Counted from the first letter of the stretch, positions 30,639 to 40,329 are shown. The stretch: 64,000 bases of DNA from Halomonas sp. THAF5a (GCF_009363755.1 NZ_CP045417.1:2418001-2482000), one strand, 5' to 3'. Notes: generated by a model from the letters alone, not told the origin. Numbers and translations are program-made.

Positions 30639-31363
30639 CAGCGCTGACCCAGCGACTCGCTGCCGGAGGCGCGCAGCAGCGGCATCCAGGTATCGCCGCT
30701 ACCGTAGGCCGCGCCCTCGGCGTGTCGGTCCAGGTAGGACTGCAGCAGCTGGGCCTGTTGCTGGTTGACGCGGGCGGATTGCCGCGGCGAGAGCACCAGC
30801 GGGGAGTCGACGCCGGCGCCCACCGTCATCAGGCCGCGTCCATCGCCGGCCGGCGTCTGGAAGAGCGGCAGGTCGGCGAGGGAGGGACGATCGATGGTGC
30901 GCGAGGCGGCCAGTTCCGAACCGCCGATCGCGGCCGGCGTGGCCTGCAGCTCGCCCCCGGCCAGGGGCTGTGACGGCACCTGGGAGGCCACGTCGGCAGG
31001 GGACTGCCCGCCGCCGAGGCCGCCGTGATAGAACTGCACGCCGGTGATCACCATCAGCGATACCGCGGCGGCGATCCCGGCTCCGCGCATGAACGACACG
31101 GGACGCCCCGCCTCGACGGTGTTCTTCCCCTCGACCTGCGGCAGCGGCTCATCCTCGAGCCTAGCCATGATGCCGGCGGAGAGGTCGGTGGCGACGTCGA
31201 CCTCGTGCTCCCGACGCATCAGGCTGCGCATGAGGTGGTAGCGGCGCCAGGCATCGGCCGCGTCCGGGGACTCCTCCAGCGACTTGAGGACGCGACGCAG
31301 TTCCAGCTCATCCCCTTCGTTATCCATCAGGGCAGAAAGCGATTCCCGTGCGTTCTGACTCAT
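30638..31363 (-). CDS. mucA: Anti-sigma-E factor MucA/RseA
   Basis: 241 residues. Inner-membrane protein holding RpoE/AlgU inactive until cleaved by DegS- and RseP-type proteases. The N-terminal cytoplasmic sigma-binding domain starts MSQNARESLSALMDNEGDEL, with WRRYHLMRSLMR; the single membrane segment is at about 93-111 (AGIAAAVSLMVITGVQF); the C-terminal half is periplasmic. Begins 199 bases downstream of rpoE. Confidence 0.92.
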   Translation of the reverse strand: MSQNARESLSALMDNEGDELELRRVLKSLEESPDAADAWRRYHLMRSLMRREHEVDVATDLSAGIMARLEDEPLPQVEGKNTVEAGRPVSFMRGAGIAAAVSLMVITGVQFYHGGLGGGQSPADVASQVPSQPLAGGELQATPAAIGGSELAASRTIDRPSLADLPLFQTPAGDGRGLMTVGAGVDSPLVLSPRQSARVNQQQAQLLQSYLDRHAEGAAYGSGDTWMPLLRASGSESLGQR

Positions 31364-31562
31364 TCTTCACACCTCACACTCGACAAGGCGACCCGCTCCG
31401 GGTCCTTTGACAGCTTGTATTTCCGACATCGGCGCGTGTCGCCCTGGCCATGTCGGCATGTACGTTCCCGCGGGTGGCGGGCCGGTCACCGCATATGACG
31501 TCGCAGACCGCGGACAGTTCAGCAAATCGTCAAAAAACATGCAGTTTCCAGGCTCGACCGGC

Positions 31563-32168
31563 TTACTCGGTCACCGATTCCTGGTTACGCGCGGTGGTGA
31601 CCAGCGGGCGGATATGCTGGTCGACGGCCTCCCGAGCCCGGAAGATCCGCGAGCGCACGGTGCCCACGGGGCACTGCATGATCGCCGCGATGTCCTCATA
31701 GGAGAGCCCGTCGAGCTCGCGCAGGGTGATCGCCGTGCGCAGGTCATCGGGCAGGGCCTCGATCGCCTCGAAGATGGCCGACTGCAGCTGGTCCCGCGCC
31801 ATGGCCGCCTCCGGCGTCTCGGCGTCGGCCAGCCGCCCGCTGTGGTCGACGATCTCGGCGTCGACGATATCGAGATCGCTGCCCGGGGGCCGGCGCCCCT
31901 TGGAGACCAGGTAGTTCTTGGCGGTGTTGATGGCGATGCGGTACATCCAGGTATAGAAGGCGCTCTCGGCGCGAAACTTCCCCAGCGCCCGATAGGCCTT
32001 GATGAAGGCCTCCTGGGCGACGTCCTGCACCTCGGCATGGTCGTGCACGTAGCGACTGATCAGGCCGATGATCTTGTGCTGGTACTTCTTCACCAGCAGG
32101 TCGAAGGCGCGGCTGTCCCCTTTCTGGGCCCGCTCGACGAGCTGCTGGTCGGTTTCCCGGGTGCCCAT
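31563..32168 (-). CDS. rpoE: Extracytoplasmic sigma factor RpoE/AlgU
   Basis: 201 residues. Sigma factor for envelope stress genes. Region 2 reads DVAQEAFIKAYRALGKFR and FYTWMYRIAINTAKNYL; region 4 LPDDLRTAITLRELDGLSYEDIA and CPVGTVRSRIFRARE. A strong AGGGAGGGG site precedes the ATG. The 294-base spacer upstream, shared with divergent aroG, holds a TTGACA on the minus strand (32246-32251) but no clear sigma-E promoter; autoregulation is therefore not shown. The downstream 199-base spacer to mucA is unusually long and contains no gene. Confidence 0.96.
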   Translation of the reverse strand: MGTRETDQQLVERAQKGDSRAFDLLVKKYQHKIIGLISRYVHDHAEVQDVAQEAFIKAYRALGKFRAESAFYTWMYRIAINTAKNYLVSKGRRPPGSDLDIVDAEIVDHSGRLADAETPEAAMARDQLQSAIFEAIEALPDDLRTAITLRELDGLSYEDIAAIMQCPVGTVRSRIFRAREAVDQHIRPLVTTARNQESVTE

Positions 32169-32384
32169 TCAGCCCCTCCCTGAACGGAAAGGCGTGGATG
32201 ACGACCCGAGCGCGGGTCGCGAAAGCTGTGTTGTCGCTAGCATAGTGTCAACCTGGGGCGTCTCGCCGCTGAAGGGTCGGGTCATGGGTCTCGAAGAGTA
32301 CAAGTGTTCCTGTTTCTTGAACGTGCATCAAGCCGATCGACGCGCCGACGCTCGCCGCGCCCCTCGCGAGCGACCCGACGGCGA

Positions 32385-32413
32385 TTGAATTTGCTGGCCA
32401 CGCGCGCGATAGT
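32385..32413 (+). promoter_or_regulatory. Candidate sigma-70 promoter for aroG
   Basis: TTGAAT (32385-32390), a 17-base spacer, then GATAGT (32408-32413), about 50 bases before the aroG start. The -10 is weak. No clear TyrR box was recognised. Confidence 0.3.
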
Positions 32414-32462
32414 AGATGCCAGTGAATTTTGCCACCAGCGCCGACACGACACAGGAAGCACC

Positions 32463-33542
32463 ATGTCAGAACAGCAGGTCAACAACCTCAACGTCCTCGC
32501 CCAGGACGTGCTGATCACCCCCGAGGACCTCAAGCGGGAGATCCCCCTCACCGAGGCCGCTGAGCGCACGGTGATCGAGGGTCGCGAGACCATCCAGGCC
32601 ATCCTCGACGGCCGCGACCCCCGCCTGCTGATGGTGGTGGGCCCGTGCTCCATCCACGACGTGGACGCCGCCCTGGACTATGCGCGCCGGCTGCGCCGCC
32701 TGGCCGACGAGGTCAAGGAGAGCCTCTACATCGTGATGCGCGTCTACTTCGAGAAGCCGCGCACCACCGTGGGCTGGAAGGGCCTGATCAACGATCCGCA
32801 CCTCAACGGCTCCTTCGAGATCGAGGAGGGGCTGCATATCGCCCGCAAGCTGCTGGTGGACCTGGCCGAGATGGGCCTGCCGCTGGCCACCGAGGCGCTG
32901 GATCCGATCTCGCCCCAGTACCTGCAGGACTGCATCAGCTGGTCGGCCATCGGCGCCCGCACCACCGAATCCCAGACCCACCGCGAGATGTCCTCCGGCC
33001 TCTCCTGCCCGGTGGGCTTCAAGAACGGCACCGACGGCAGCCTCGATGTCGCCGTCAATGCCCTGCAGTCGGTGGCCCACCCGCACAACTTCCTGGGCAT
33101 CGACCAGGCCGGCCGGGTGGCGATCATCCGTACCCGCGGCAACGCCTATGGCCACGTGGTGCTGCGCGGCGGCAACGGCAAGCCCAACTACGACAGCGTC
33201 AGCGTGGCGCTGGCCGAGCAGGAGCTGAACCAGGCCAACCTGAAGCCCAACATCATGATCGACTGCTCCCACGCCAACTCCAACAAGGACGCGGCGCTGC
33301 AGCCGCTGGTGCTGGATAACGTCACCAACCAGATCCTCGAGGGCAACCACTCGATCATCGGCCTGATGGTCGAGTCCAACCTCGGCTGGGGCAACCAGAA
33401 GATGACCGAGGATCCCGCCGATCTCACCTACGGGGTGTCGATCACCGACGCCTGCATCGACTGGGACACCACCGTCGAGGCCTTCAAGCGCATGGACGAG
33501 AAGCTCGCCCCGGTGCTGGCCAAGCGTCGCCAGGCGGCCTGA
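32463..33542 (+). CDS. aroG: 3-deoxy-7-phosphoheptulonate synthase (class I DAHP synthase)
   Basis: 359 residues. Condenses PEP and erythrose 4-phosphate, first step of the shikimate pathway. Motifs: MVVGPCSIHD, MRVYFEKPRTTVGWKGLINDP, IGARTTESQTHREMSSGLS, PVGFKNGTDG, IMIDCSHANSNKD. An AGGAAG site precedes the ATG. Which aromatic amino acid inhibits it cannot be settled by eye, so the symbol denotes the family, not the isozyme. Monocistronic, ending in a GC-rich stem-loop. Confidence 0.93.
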   Translation: MSEQQVNNLNVLAQDVLITPEDLKREIPLTEAAERTVIEGRETIQAILDGRDPRLLMVVGPCSIHDVDAALDYARRLRRLADEVKESLYIVMRVYFEKPRTTVGWKGLINDPHLNGSFEIEEGLHIARKLLVDLAEMGLPLATEALDPISPQYLQDCISWSAIGARTTESQTHREMSSGLSCPVGFKNGTDGSLDVAVNALQSVAHPHNFLGIDQAGRVAIIRTRGNAYGHVVLRGGNGKPNYDSVSVALAEQELNQANLKPNIMIDCSHANSNKDAALQPLVLDNVTNQILEGNHSIIGLMVESNLGWGNQKMTEDPADLTYGVSITDACIDWDTTVEAFKRMDEKLAPVLAKRRQAA

Positions 33543-33597
33543 GCGCCCTGCCCCGCGCCTCGCGCGATCATCGACGCGTAGCGCGACCCTGAAAGAG

Positions 33598-33623
33598 ACG
33601 GGCCCGCCATTCGGCGGGCCCGT
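33598..33623. terminator. Stem-loop downstream of aroG
   Basis: ACGGGCCCGCC-ATTC-GGCGGGCCCGT, an 11-base perfect stem with a 4-base loop, 56 bases after aroG and just past the convergent Nmad3 gene's stop. Probably bidirectional; no T-run. Confidence 0.65.
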
Positions 33624-33656
33624 GGCGTTGGTGGCGGGGTCTCGGCCTGCCGCACC

Positions 33657-34532
33657 TCAGGGCGCGAGCGACGCCGGACGCGCCGCGTGATCCCCGATCA
33701 GCTCACCCGCCCAGTCCAGCGCCTCGGGATAGGCCGTGGCGTCGAGCACGAACTCCTGGCCCCGGGCCACGGCGCGCAGCGCGACGTGATCGGCCCGCCG
33801 GCGCCAGCGGCCGGGGTCGGCATGGTAGGAGAGCGGCGGCCGGCCGCCGTGCGGATGGCACCAGGCGGGGAGCCGCCAGTCGGAGACCTTGTCGGCGTCC
33901 GGCGCGGTGAGGCGCAGGGCCGGCGCCTCATGGGGAAAGATGCCGGCACCCGGCAGGGGCTCGGCGAGCCCGTCGAGGGCCAGGCGACGCCGGGCCACAT
34001 AGAGGACGTTGTTGGCCGCCCGGCGCTGGCAGTGCGGGTGGCCGCTCGCCCAGGCCAGCGCCGCCGGCAGCGGGCCGTCCAGGGGCAGCACGCGCTCCAC
34101 CTGCATCCAGCCCCAGAGCACGTGGCGGGGGCGCGCCTCCGGCACGAAGGCCCAGCCGCCGGGACCTCGGGCCACGTCACGGAAGAGTCCGAAGAACAGG
34201 AACAGGTCCCCCGGCCCGACGCCCTGGTTGCGCAGGTGGCCCTGGGCCTGGCCCATCTGGCCGAACAGCGGCCGCCAGCCCGGCGGACGCGGCAGGCTCT
34301 CTTCCAGCAGGTCGGGGTCGAGGTGCACCCGGTCGCGGCCGGTGAGCCGGCCCCGGGTCAGGTCGGTGACCAGCGGCCCCAGGGGCTCGCCGTCCTGGGC
34401 GAGCTCGCCGTAGGCGGTGAGGGAGCGCTCGTCGGGAATCGGCAGCACGATCAGCCGTCCGTCGGGCAGGACCGGGCTCGGCACCCCACCGGCGGCGCTG
34501 TCGAACCCCTTGCGGCTGAGGATCAGCTTCAC
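33657..34532 (-). CDS. Nmad3-type (nucleotide modification associated domain 3) protein
   Basis: 291 residues from a GTG start overlapping the dinG stop (GTGA). The N-terminus KLILSRKGFDSAAGGVPSP, then LPDGRLIVLPIPDERSL, matches what I recall of the Nmad3 family, proteins placed by genome context with nucleotide/DNA modification systems. Other conserved-looking stretches are GDLFLFFGLFRD, HVLWGWMQVERV and GHPHCQRRAANNVLYVARRRL. No catalytic mechanism is known to me. Translational coupling to the DinG helicase suggests a shared job on nucleic acid; this is inference. Confidence 0.68.
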   Translation of the reverse strand: MKLILSRKGFDSAAGGVPSPVLPDGRLIVLPIPDERSLTAYGELAQDGEPLGPLVTDLTRGRLTGRDRVHLDPDLLEESLPRPPGWRPLFGQMGQAQGHLRNQGVGPGDLFLFFGLFRDVARGPGGWAFVPEARPRHVLWGWMQVERVLPLDGPLPAALAWASGHPHCQRRAANNVLYVARRRLALDGLAEPLPGAGIFPHEAPALRLTAPDADKVSDWRLPAWCHPHGGRPPLSYHADPGRWRRRADHVALRAVARGQEFVLDATAYPEALDWAGELIGDHAARPASLAP

Positions 34533-36676
34533 TGCGGGCCCTGGGCCACGCCGTCGATCTCGCGCACGAAGGGCGGCAAGGCGTCGAGCAGCGCGCGGCC
34601 GTAGCGGCGGGTCAGCACCCGGCGATCGAGCAGCGTGATGCGGCCCTGGTCGGCTTCCTTGCGGATCAGCCGGCCGCAGGCCTGCACCAGCTTGATCGAG
34701 GCGTCGGGCACGCTGATGCGCATGAAGGGGTTGCCGCCCCGGCTCTCGATCCACTCGGCGAGGGTCGCCCCCACCGGATCATCGGGCACCGAGAAGGGCA
34801 GCCGGGTGATCACCACGTGGGTCAGGTAGTCGCCGGGCAGGTCGATGCCCTCGGCGAAGCTCGCCAGGCCGAAGATGATGCTGCCCTCCCCCGCGTCGAC
34901 CCGCGCCCGGTGGCGGGTGATCAGCTCGCGCTTGGGCAGCCGGTCCTGGGCCAGCACCCGCTCGCGTCGCGCCCGGGAGAGCGCCTTCTCCACGCCGCGC
35001 AGCTGCGCTCGGGACGAGAAGAGCATCAGCACCGCCTCGTCCTCGCCGAGGACCTCGACGAAGTCGACGATGGCGCGTTCGTGGCCCTCGCGGTCGGCGG
35101 GGTCGACCGCCTCCCGGGGCACGCTGAGCACCGCCCGGGAGTAGTCGAAGGGACTCGGCAGGCGCTGGTAGCGGTAGCGGTTGGCGAGCCCCGCCCGCTC
35201 CTGGAGCCGCTCGAAGCGACCCAGCGCCGTCAGGGTCGCCGAGGTGACCACGGCACCGAAGGTGCTGCCCCAGAGGGTGCGCGCCAGGGTGTGCGCCGCG
35301 GAGACCGGGCTCGCCGAGAAGGTCAGCTCCGGCTCGCCGTTGAAGCGCTCGAGGGTCAGCCAGCGTGCCCGGGGCGGCTCGCCCTCGGGGTCCGTCTCGG
35401 CGAAGGCCAGCCACAGGGCATGGGCCTCCAGGGCCCGGCCGTGCAGCAGCGCCAGAAGCGGCAGCCAGGCCTCGGCCTGCTCCCGGGGGAGGCCGGTGTG
35501 CTTCTCCGGGTCGAGGCTCTCGCGCAGGATGTCCGCCATGGACTCCAGGGTCCGCGAGAGCTCGGCGAACAGCGTCACCAGGCCGTCGGCGTGCTCGCGC
35601 AACGCGTCCGGCACGCGCCCCATCTCGAAGCGATGGTGGCGATGCTCCTCGCCGTCGCCGAGCCCCTGGGGTCGGCCGGCGAGCTGGTGGCCCAGCGCGA
35701 AGGCCTCGCCGAGGCGCGGCTCCAGCACGTTGATCGCCTCGGGCAGCCCGGCCAGCAGGCGAGCCAGGGTCGGCTGCACGGCCAGCGCCTGGTTGAGCTC
35801 GGTGAGCGAGCTCTTCAGGGTGCGCAGCCAGCGCAGCGCCCCGCCGACGGCGACGCGATGGGTGAAGTGCTGCAGCGCCTTGTCGGGCAGGTGATGCCCC
35901 TCGTCGAAGACGTGGATGCAGTCGCCCGGATCGGGCAGCACCACGCCGCCGCCCAGCGCCAGGTCGGCCAGCACCAGGTCATGGTTGGCGACGATGACGT
36001 CGGCGCTGTCGAGGTGACGGCGGGAACGGAAGAAGGCGCAGGCCGAGAAGTGGCCGCAGCGGCGGTTGGTGCACTGGCGGTGATCGACGGTCAGCCGGCG
36101 CCAGTGGGCGTCGTCGATGGCCTCGGGCCAGCTGTCGCGATCGCCCTCCCAGCGACCGTTGCCATAGGCGTCGCCGAGCTCCTTGACCAGCGCCTGGAAG
36201 TCGTCGCCACCGCTCGCGAGCGACTGCTCGAAGAGCGACAGCGTCGGGTTCTCATCGCCCCCGTCCATCGCCTGGTCGAGGCGCGCCGCGCAGACATAGC
36301 GGCCGCGCCCCTTGGCCAGGGCATAGTCGAAGGCGAGCCCGCTGTGGGCCTTGAGCGACGGCAGGTCCTGATGGAGCACCTGCTCCTGCAGGGCGACGGT
36401 GGCGGTGGCGATGACGAGTCGCTTGCCGCGGGCCTTGGCCACCGGCAGGGCGGCCAGCAGGTAGGCCAGGGTCTTGCCGGTGCCGGTACCGGCCTCGAGC
36501 ACGCAGACGTGCTCGTCGCTGGCTCGCCGGCCCGCATCGTCCGCCTCGATGCTCGCCAGGGTGCGGGCGATCTCGGCGATCATCAGCCGCTGCCCGTAGC
36601 GCGGGGTCAGCCCCAGGCCCTCGAGCACGCGGCGATAGGCCTCCTGGATCTCGCCCTTCAGCGCCTCATCAAGCAT
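34529..36676 (-). CDS. dinG: ATP-dependent iron-sulfur helicase DinG
   Basis: 715 residues. Superfamily 2 (XPD-like) 5'-3' helicase that resolves R-loops, D-loops and replication-transcription conflicts. Walker A GTGTGKT at 63-69; the [4Fe-4S] cysteines fit Cys129, Cys202, Cys207 and Cys213 (YVCAARL; CTNRRCGHFSAC); the DEAH-like box reads FDEGHHL; the C-terminal motifs are FGLASFAEGIDLPGDYL and QACGRLIRKEADQG. It starts 6 bases past the rhlB stop and overlaps the Nmad3 gene. Confidence 0.93.
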   Translation of the reverse strand: MLDEALKGEIQEAYRRVLEGLGLTPRYGQRLMIAEIARTLASIEADDAGRRASDEHVCVLEAGTGTGKTLAYLLAALPVAKARGKRLVIATATVALQEQVLHQDLPSLKAHSGLAFDYALAKGRGRYVCAARLDQAMDGGDENPTLSLFEQSLASGGDDFQALVKELGDAYGNGRWEGDRDSWPEAIDDAHWRRLTVDHRQCTNRRCGHFSACAFFRSRRHLDSADVIVANHDLVLADLALGGGVVLPDPGDCIHVFDEGHHLPDKALQHFTHRVAVGGALRWLRTLKSSLTELNQALAVQPTLARLLAGLPEAINVLEPRLGEAFALGHQLAGRPQGLGDGEEHRHHRFEMGRVPDALREHADGLVTLFAELSRTLESMADILRESLDPEKHTGLPREQAEAWLPLLALLHGRALEAHALWLAFAETDPEGEPPRARWLTLERFNGEPELTFSASPVSAAHTLARTLWGSTFGAVVTSATLTALGRFERLQERAGLANRYRYQRLPSPFDYSRAVLSVPREAVDPADREGHERAIVDFVEVLGEDEAVLMLFSSRAQLRGVEKALSRARRERVLAQDRLPKRELITRHRARVDAGEGSIIFGLASFAEGIDLPGDYLTHVVITRLPFSVPDDPVGATLAEWIESRGGNPFMRISVPDASIKLVQACGRLIRKEADQGRITLLDRRVLTRRYGRALLDALPPFVREIDGVAQGPQ

Positions 36677-36682
36677 GGGCCG

Positions 36683-37957
36683 TCAGAGCAGCCCTTCCGG
36701 CGGATGCTCGCAGGGCAGCTTGTCGTTGATATAGCGCTCGATCTCCGGCAGGGAGAAGGCGTCCTCCTCGCCGACGAAGCTGATCGACACGCCCTTGGCG
36801 CCGGCGCGGCCGGTGCGGCCGATGCGGTGGACGTAGTCCTCCGGATCCTCCGGCAGGGTGTAGTTGATCACGTGGCTGACGTCCTCGATGTGGATGCCGC
36901 GTCCCGCCACGTCGGTGGCCACCAGCACCTGGATCTGGCCCTCGCGGAACTTCTCGAGGGTCTCGATGCGCTGGTTCTGGGGCACGTCACCGGAGAGCAT
37001 GGCGGCGTTGATGCCGGCCTTCTCGAGCAGGTCGTCGAGCTTGCGCACCAGGTCGCGGCGGTTGCCGAAGACCATCACGCGCTCGAAGCTCTCCTGCTGG
37101 AGCAGGTTGACCAGCAGGCGCTGCTTGTCCTCGTCGCCGACCAGGTAGACACGCTGGTCGATGTCGGCGGCGTTGTCGACGGTGACCGCGATCTCCACGT
37201 GGGCCGGCTGGTGGGTCCACTGGCTGGCCAGGTTGAGGATGTCCTGGCTGAAGGTCGCCGAGAACAGGAAGGTCTGGCGCTGCTCGGTGTTCGGCGTATG
37301 GCGGATGATGCGCTTGACGTCGGGAATGAAGCCCATCGACAGCATGCGGTCGGCCTCGTCGAGCACCAGCACTTCCACCTGGGTCAGGTCGACGTCGCGC
37401 TTCTCGTGGAAGTCCAGCAGCCGTCCCGGGGTGGCGACGAGGATGTCGAGCCTGTCACCCAGCGCCTCGCGCTGCTTCTGGTAGTCCATGCCGCCCACCA
37501 CGCTCGCCACCTTGAGGTCGGTGAAGCGCGCCAGCGCCTTGGCGTCCTTCTCGATCTGCAGCGCCAGTTCGCGGGTCGGGGCCACGATCAGCGCCCGCGG
37601 GGCGCCCGGCTTCTGGGCGTTGGGCGCCTCCTCCTCGAGGAAGTAGGCGAGGATCGAGATCAGGAAGGCCGCGGTCTTGCCGGTGCCGGTCTGGGCCTTG
37701 CCCACCACGTCGCCGCCGAGCAGGGTCTGGGCCAGCGCCTCGGCCTGGATCGGCGTGCAGTACTCGAACCCCAGGGCGTGGATCGCCCGCATCAGCGGCA
37801 GCGGCAGATCGAAGTCGTGAAAACGCCACTTGCCCGCCACGGCGGGCACCTGGAACTGGCGCAGATCCCAGTTCGACTGACGCCGCCGCGGCTTGCGCCG
37901 ACGACGCTTGGGCTTGCGGTTCTGGGCCGGTGCTGGGGTCTGTTCCGACTCGCTCAT
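36683..37957 (-). CDS. rhlB: ATP-dependent RNA helicase RhlB (DEAD-box)
   Basis: 424 residues. DEAD-box helicase of the RNA degradosome/mRNA turnover. A basic leader ([12 protein letters not shown], about 15-26) precedes [21 protein letters not shown] and the Q motif; then [37 protein letters not shown] and [10 protein letters not shown]. The ATG at 37957 gives the usual MSES-type start; an in-frame upstream start lies in the divergent promoter region. RhlB is the best match, but RhlE-like assignment is not fully excluded. Confidence 0.86.
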   Translation of the reverse strand: MSESEQTPAPAQNRKPKRRRRKPRRRQSNWDLRQFQVPAVAGKWRFHDFDLPLPLMRAIHALGFEYCTPIQAEALAQTLLGGDVVGKAQTGTGKTAAFLISILAYFLEEEAPNAQKPGAPRALIVAPTRELALQIEKDAKALARFTDLKVASVVGGMDYQKQREALGDRLDILVATPGRLLDFHEKRDVDLTQVEVLVLDEADRMLSMGFIPDVKRIIRHTPNTEQRQTFLFSATFSQDILNLASQWTHQPAHVEIAVTVDNAADIDQRVYLVGDEDKQRLLVNLLQQESFERVMVFGNRRDLVRKLDDLLEKAGINAAMLSGDVPQNQRIETLEKFREGQIQVLVATDVAGRGIHIEDVSHVINYTLPEDPEDYVHRIGRTGRAGAKGVSISFVGEEDAFSLPEIERYINDKLPCEHPPEGLL

Positions 37958-38088
37958 AGGCTGTGCTGTCTTGTCCGTTGGGTGGATGAGGTGCGTGACG
38001 CAAACCGGCATTGTAACAGCCTCCGGCGGCGAGGGCGCCCCCGGACACCCGCCGGCGCTCGATTGCGGTCGGCGAGGGAGGCTACGGC

Positions 38089-38097
38089 TGCTAGAAT
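38089..38097 (+). promoter_or_regulatory. Extended -10 promoter for small basic protein/xthA
   Basis: TGCTAGAAT, an extended -10 (TGnTAGAAT), 28 bases before the ATG at 38125. No clear -35 box is seen, which extended -10 promoters can tolerate. It lies in the 167-base divergent spacer with rhlB. Confidence 0.45.
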
Positions 38098-38124
38098 GGC
38101 GCCCTTACTTGCAGGAGTTGCAGC

Positions 38125-38361
38125 ATGACACGCCGAAAGAAGACCCGTTCGCTGGCCGACAAGGTGCAGATCCGCACCGGCCGGCGCAAGGATTTCAAGA
38201 AGTGGCGCCACGAGAATCCCGACCAGGTGACCTCGTCGACCCGCTTCACCCAGAAGAAGCGCCAGCAGCGCAAGCTGCAGGCGGCCCGCAAGCTGGCCCG
38301 CCAGGAGGCGGGCCAGCCCATCGCGATCCACTCCGACGCGCCCGAGCAGAAGGACGACTGA
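38125..38361 (+). CDS. Small basic protein, unknown function
   Basis: 78 residues, very rich in Lys, Arg and Gln with no hydrophobic segment: it opens TRRKKTRSLADKVQIRTGRR and ends in an acidic SDAPEQKDD. GCAGGAG is well placed before the ATG and a candidate promoter lies upstream, so it is probably real. The composition suggests RNA or ribosome binding. A distant resemblance to Der-activating YihI proteins (short, basic, acidic tail) crossed my mind but is not supported by a motif. xthA follows 3 bases later, so they are co-transcribed. Confidence 0.65.
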   Translation: MTRRKKTRSLADKVQIRTGRRKDFKKWRHENPDQVTSSTRFTQKKRQQRKLQAARKLARQEAGQPIAIHSDAPEQKDD

Positions 38362-38364
38362 CCG

Positions 38365-39192
38365 ATGCGCCTGGTGTCATTCAACATCAACGGCATCCGT
38401 GCCCGCCTGCACCAGCTCGAGGCCCTGATCGAGGCCCATCGCCCGGCGGTGATCGGCCTGCAGGAGACCAAGGTCCAGGACAGCGAGTTCCCCGTGGCCG
38501 CCGTGGAGGCGATGGGCTATCGGGTCGAATACCACGGCCAGAAGGGCCACTACGGCGTGGCCCTGATGATCGACACCGCCCAGTGCGGCGAGCCCGAGGC
38601 GGTGTTCAAGGGCTTCCCCGACGACGGCGACGACGCCCAGCGCCGCATGATCGGCGCACGGCTCGCCCCGGGCGGCGGAACGCCGATCACGGTCTGGAAC
38701 GGCTACTTCCCTCAGGGCGAGAACGTCGAGCACCCGGTGAAGTTTCCCCACAAGCGCGCCTTCTATGCCCAGCTCCAGCGCCTGCTGGAGACCCAGCACC
38801 GCGCCGACGAGCGCCTGGCGGTGATGGGCGACTTCAACATCTCCCCCGAGGACATCGACATCGGCATCGGCGAGGCCAACCGCAAGCGCTGGCTGCGCGA
38901 GGGCAAGACCAGCTTCCAGCCGGTGGAGCGCGAGTGGCTCGCCGGCATCAAGGCCTGGGGGCTGACCGACAGCTACCGCCTCCGCTACCCGGCGGTCGAC
39001 GACCGCTTCAGCTGGTTCGACTACCGCTCCCGCGGCTTCGAGCGCGATCCCCGCCGCGGGCTGCGCATCGACCATATCCTGGTCACGCCCCCGCTCGCCG
39101 AGCGCGTCGCGGACGCCGGCATCGACTACGACCTGCGCGCCATGGAGAAGCCTTCGGATCACGCCCCGGTCTGGACCGAGCTCTCGCTCTGA
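38365..39192 (+). CDS. xthA: Exodeoxyribonuclease III
   Basis: 275 residues. AP endonuclease and 3'-5' exonuclease in base excision repair. Closely resembles E. coli Xth[76 protein letters not shown], and the catalytic SDHAPVW near the end. Its last 34 bases overlap the convergent TPR gene. Confidence 0.96.
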   Translation: MRLVSFNINGIRARLHQLEALIEAHRPAVIGLQETKVQDSEFPVAAVEAMGYRVEYHGQKGHYGVALMIDTAQCGEPEAVFKGFPDDGDDAQRRMIGARLAPGGGTPITVWNGYFPQGENVEHPVKFPHKRAFYAQLQRLLETQHRADERLAVMGDFNISPEDIDIGIGEANRKRWLREGKTSFQPVEREWLAGIKAWGLTDSYRLRYPAVDDRFSWFDYRSRGFERDPRRGLRIDHILVTPPLAERVADAGIDYDLRAMEKPSDHAPVWTELSL

Positions 39193-40325
39193 TCGCCAGG
39201 CGCCGCGGCGCCCTCCCCCGCCCCGCCGGGCAACGAGGCGAGCCACGCCGCGGCCTCTTCGGCGCCCAGCGCCCGGGCTCGTCTGAGGGCCCGCCCCGTC
39301 AGCGCCGCCTCGCCCCAGCCGTGGGCAAGCTGGCCCAGGCGCAGCCAGTCGTCGGCCTGCCCGCTCTGGCGGGCGACCACCTCCCAGGCCGAGAGCGCCC
39401 GGTCGTGATCGCGGGCCGCCTCCCAGGCCGTGGCGAGCAGGCGCCGATGGCGATCGTCGCCTGCCAGCACGCCGGCCGCGAGCCCCCGCGCCAGATGCTC
39501 GGCGGCCCGCGCCGGGGTGCCGCCGGCGAGGTGCAGCCGGGCCAGACGCCTGAGGTCCTGCGCGCCTGACAGCGCGCCCTGCCGCCAGCCGGCCTCCCAG
39601 AGCCCCGCGGCGAGAGCCGGCTCCCCCAGCCGCTGAGCCAGGGCCGCGGCCCGGCGCCAGGCCCGGGGCGACGCGTCGCGATCCAGCCCCTCGCGCAGCA
39701 GCGACAGCACCTCGCCGTCGCGCCCCGCCCGACGATAGATCGAGAGCGCCAGGGCCCGGCGCTCGGCCTCTCGGGGCCGCGCGGCCAGGGCATCGAGCCG
39801 GGCGGCGGCCGCCTCCCAGCGCTCGAGCTCGGCCAGCCAGCCGATCAGCCGCCAGCGCTCCTCGACGGCCGGCGCCGAGGCCGCCTCCAGCCAGCGACCG
39901 AGGCGCGCCGCGGCCTCGGCGGTCTTGCCCGCGGCGCGAAACTGCAGCGCCGCCTCCCGGAGCCGCGCCTCTCGCCAGGCCGCGGGCGCCACCTCGCTGC
40001 CCGCCGCGCTGGAAAGCCAGGCGGCGGCCTGGGCGTGCTCGCCGCGCCGCGCCGCGGCCCCGGCGGCGAGCTGCCAGTAGAGGGCCCGCGCCCAGCGATC
40101 CGCGGCGTTGCCTCCCGCCAGGCGCTCGGCCTGACGGCTCGCCCGCTCGCTCACCTCGGCGGGGGCCTGCTCGAGCCGCGCCTCGAGGCCCTTCAGGTCG
40201 CGGATGAAGCTTCCCGGCAGGGCCGGCTGGGCCTGCACCGAGGCACCGGCCAGCAGCAGCCCGGCGGCGAGGCCAACGCGCAGGCGTCGCGACAGGGGAC
40301 GGCATCGAATCACGGCATGCGACAT
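39159..40325 (-). CDS. TPR-repeat periplasmic protein of TonB2-type system
   Basis: 388 residues with a signal peptide (about 1-32, ending SVQAQ) and Ala/Leu/Arg-rich helical repeats typical of TPRs throughout. Last gene of the six-gene leftward set DUF3450-ttpC-exbB-exbD-tonB-TPR, an arrangement known from Vibrio TonB2 loci and other marine gammaproteobacteria, where such accessory proteins support TonB function. Four bases separate it from tonB. Its C-terminus overlaps convergent xthA. Confidence 0.82.
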   Translation of the reverse strand: MSHAVIRCRPLSRRLRVGLAAGLLLAGASVQAQPALPGSFIRDLKGLEARLEQAPAEVSERASRQAERLAGGNAADRWARALYWQLAAGAAARRGEHAQAAAWLSSAAGSEVAPAAWREARLREAALQFRAAGKTAEAAARLGRWLEAASAPAVEERWRLIGWLAELERWEAAAARLDALAARPREAERRALALSIYRRAGRDGEVLSLLREGLDRDASPRAWRRAAALAQRLGEPALAAGLWEAGWRQGALSGAQDLRRLARLHLAGGTPARAAEHLARGLAAGVLAGDDRHRRLLATAWEAARDHDRALSAWEVVARQSGQADDWLRLGQLAHGWGEAALTGRALRRARALGAEEAAAWLASLPGGAGEGAAAPGDQSESSVQTGA

Positions 40326-40329
40326 GGGC

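Noticed and set aside
32169..32330. Sigma-E-type promoter (GAACTT-like) upstream of rpoE
   Set aside because: Only a loose GGAACA-like match without a proper -10; not enough to call.
34817..38128. Very long open frame (over 1,000 codons) on the plus strand
   Set aside because: Lies antisense to dinG and rhlB, whose motifs are intact; such frames arise from high GC third positions.
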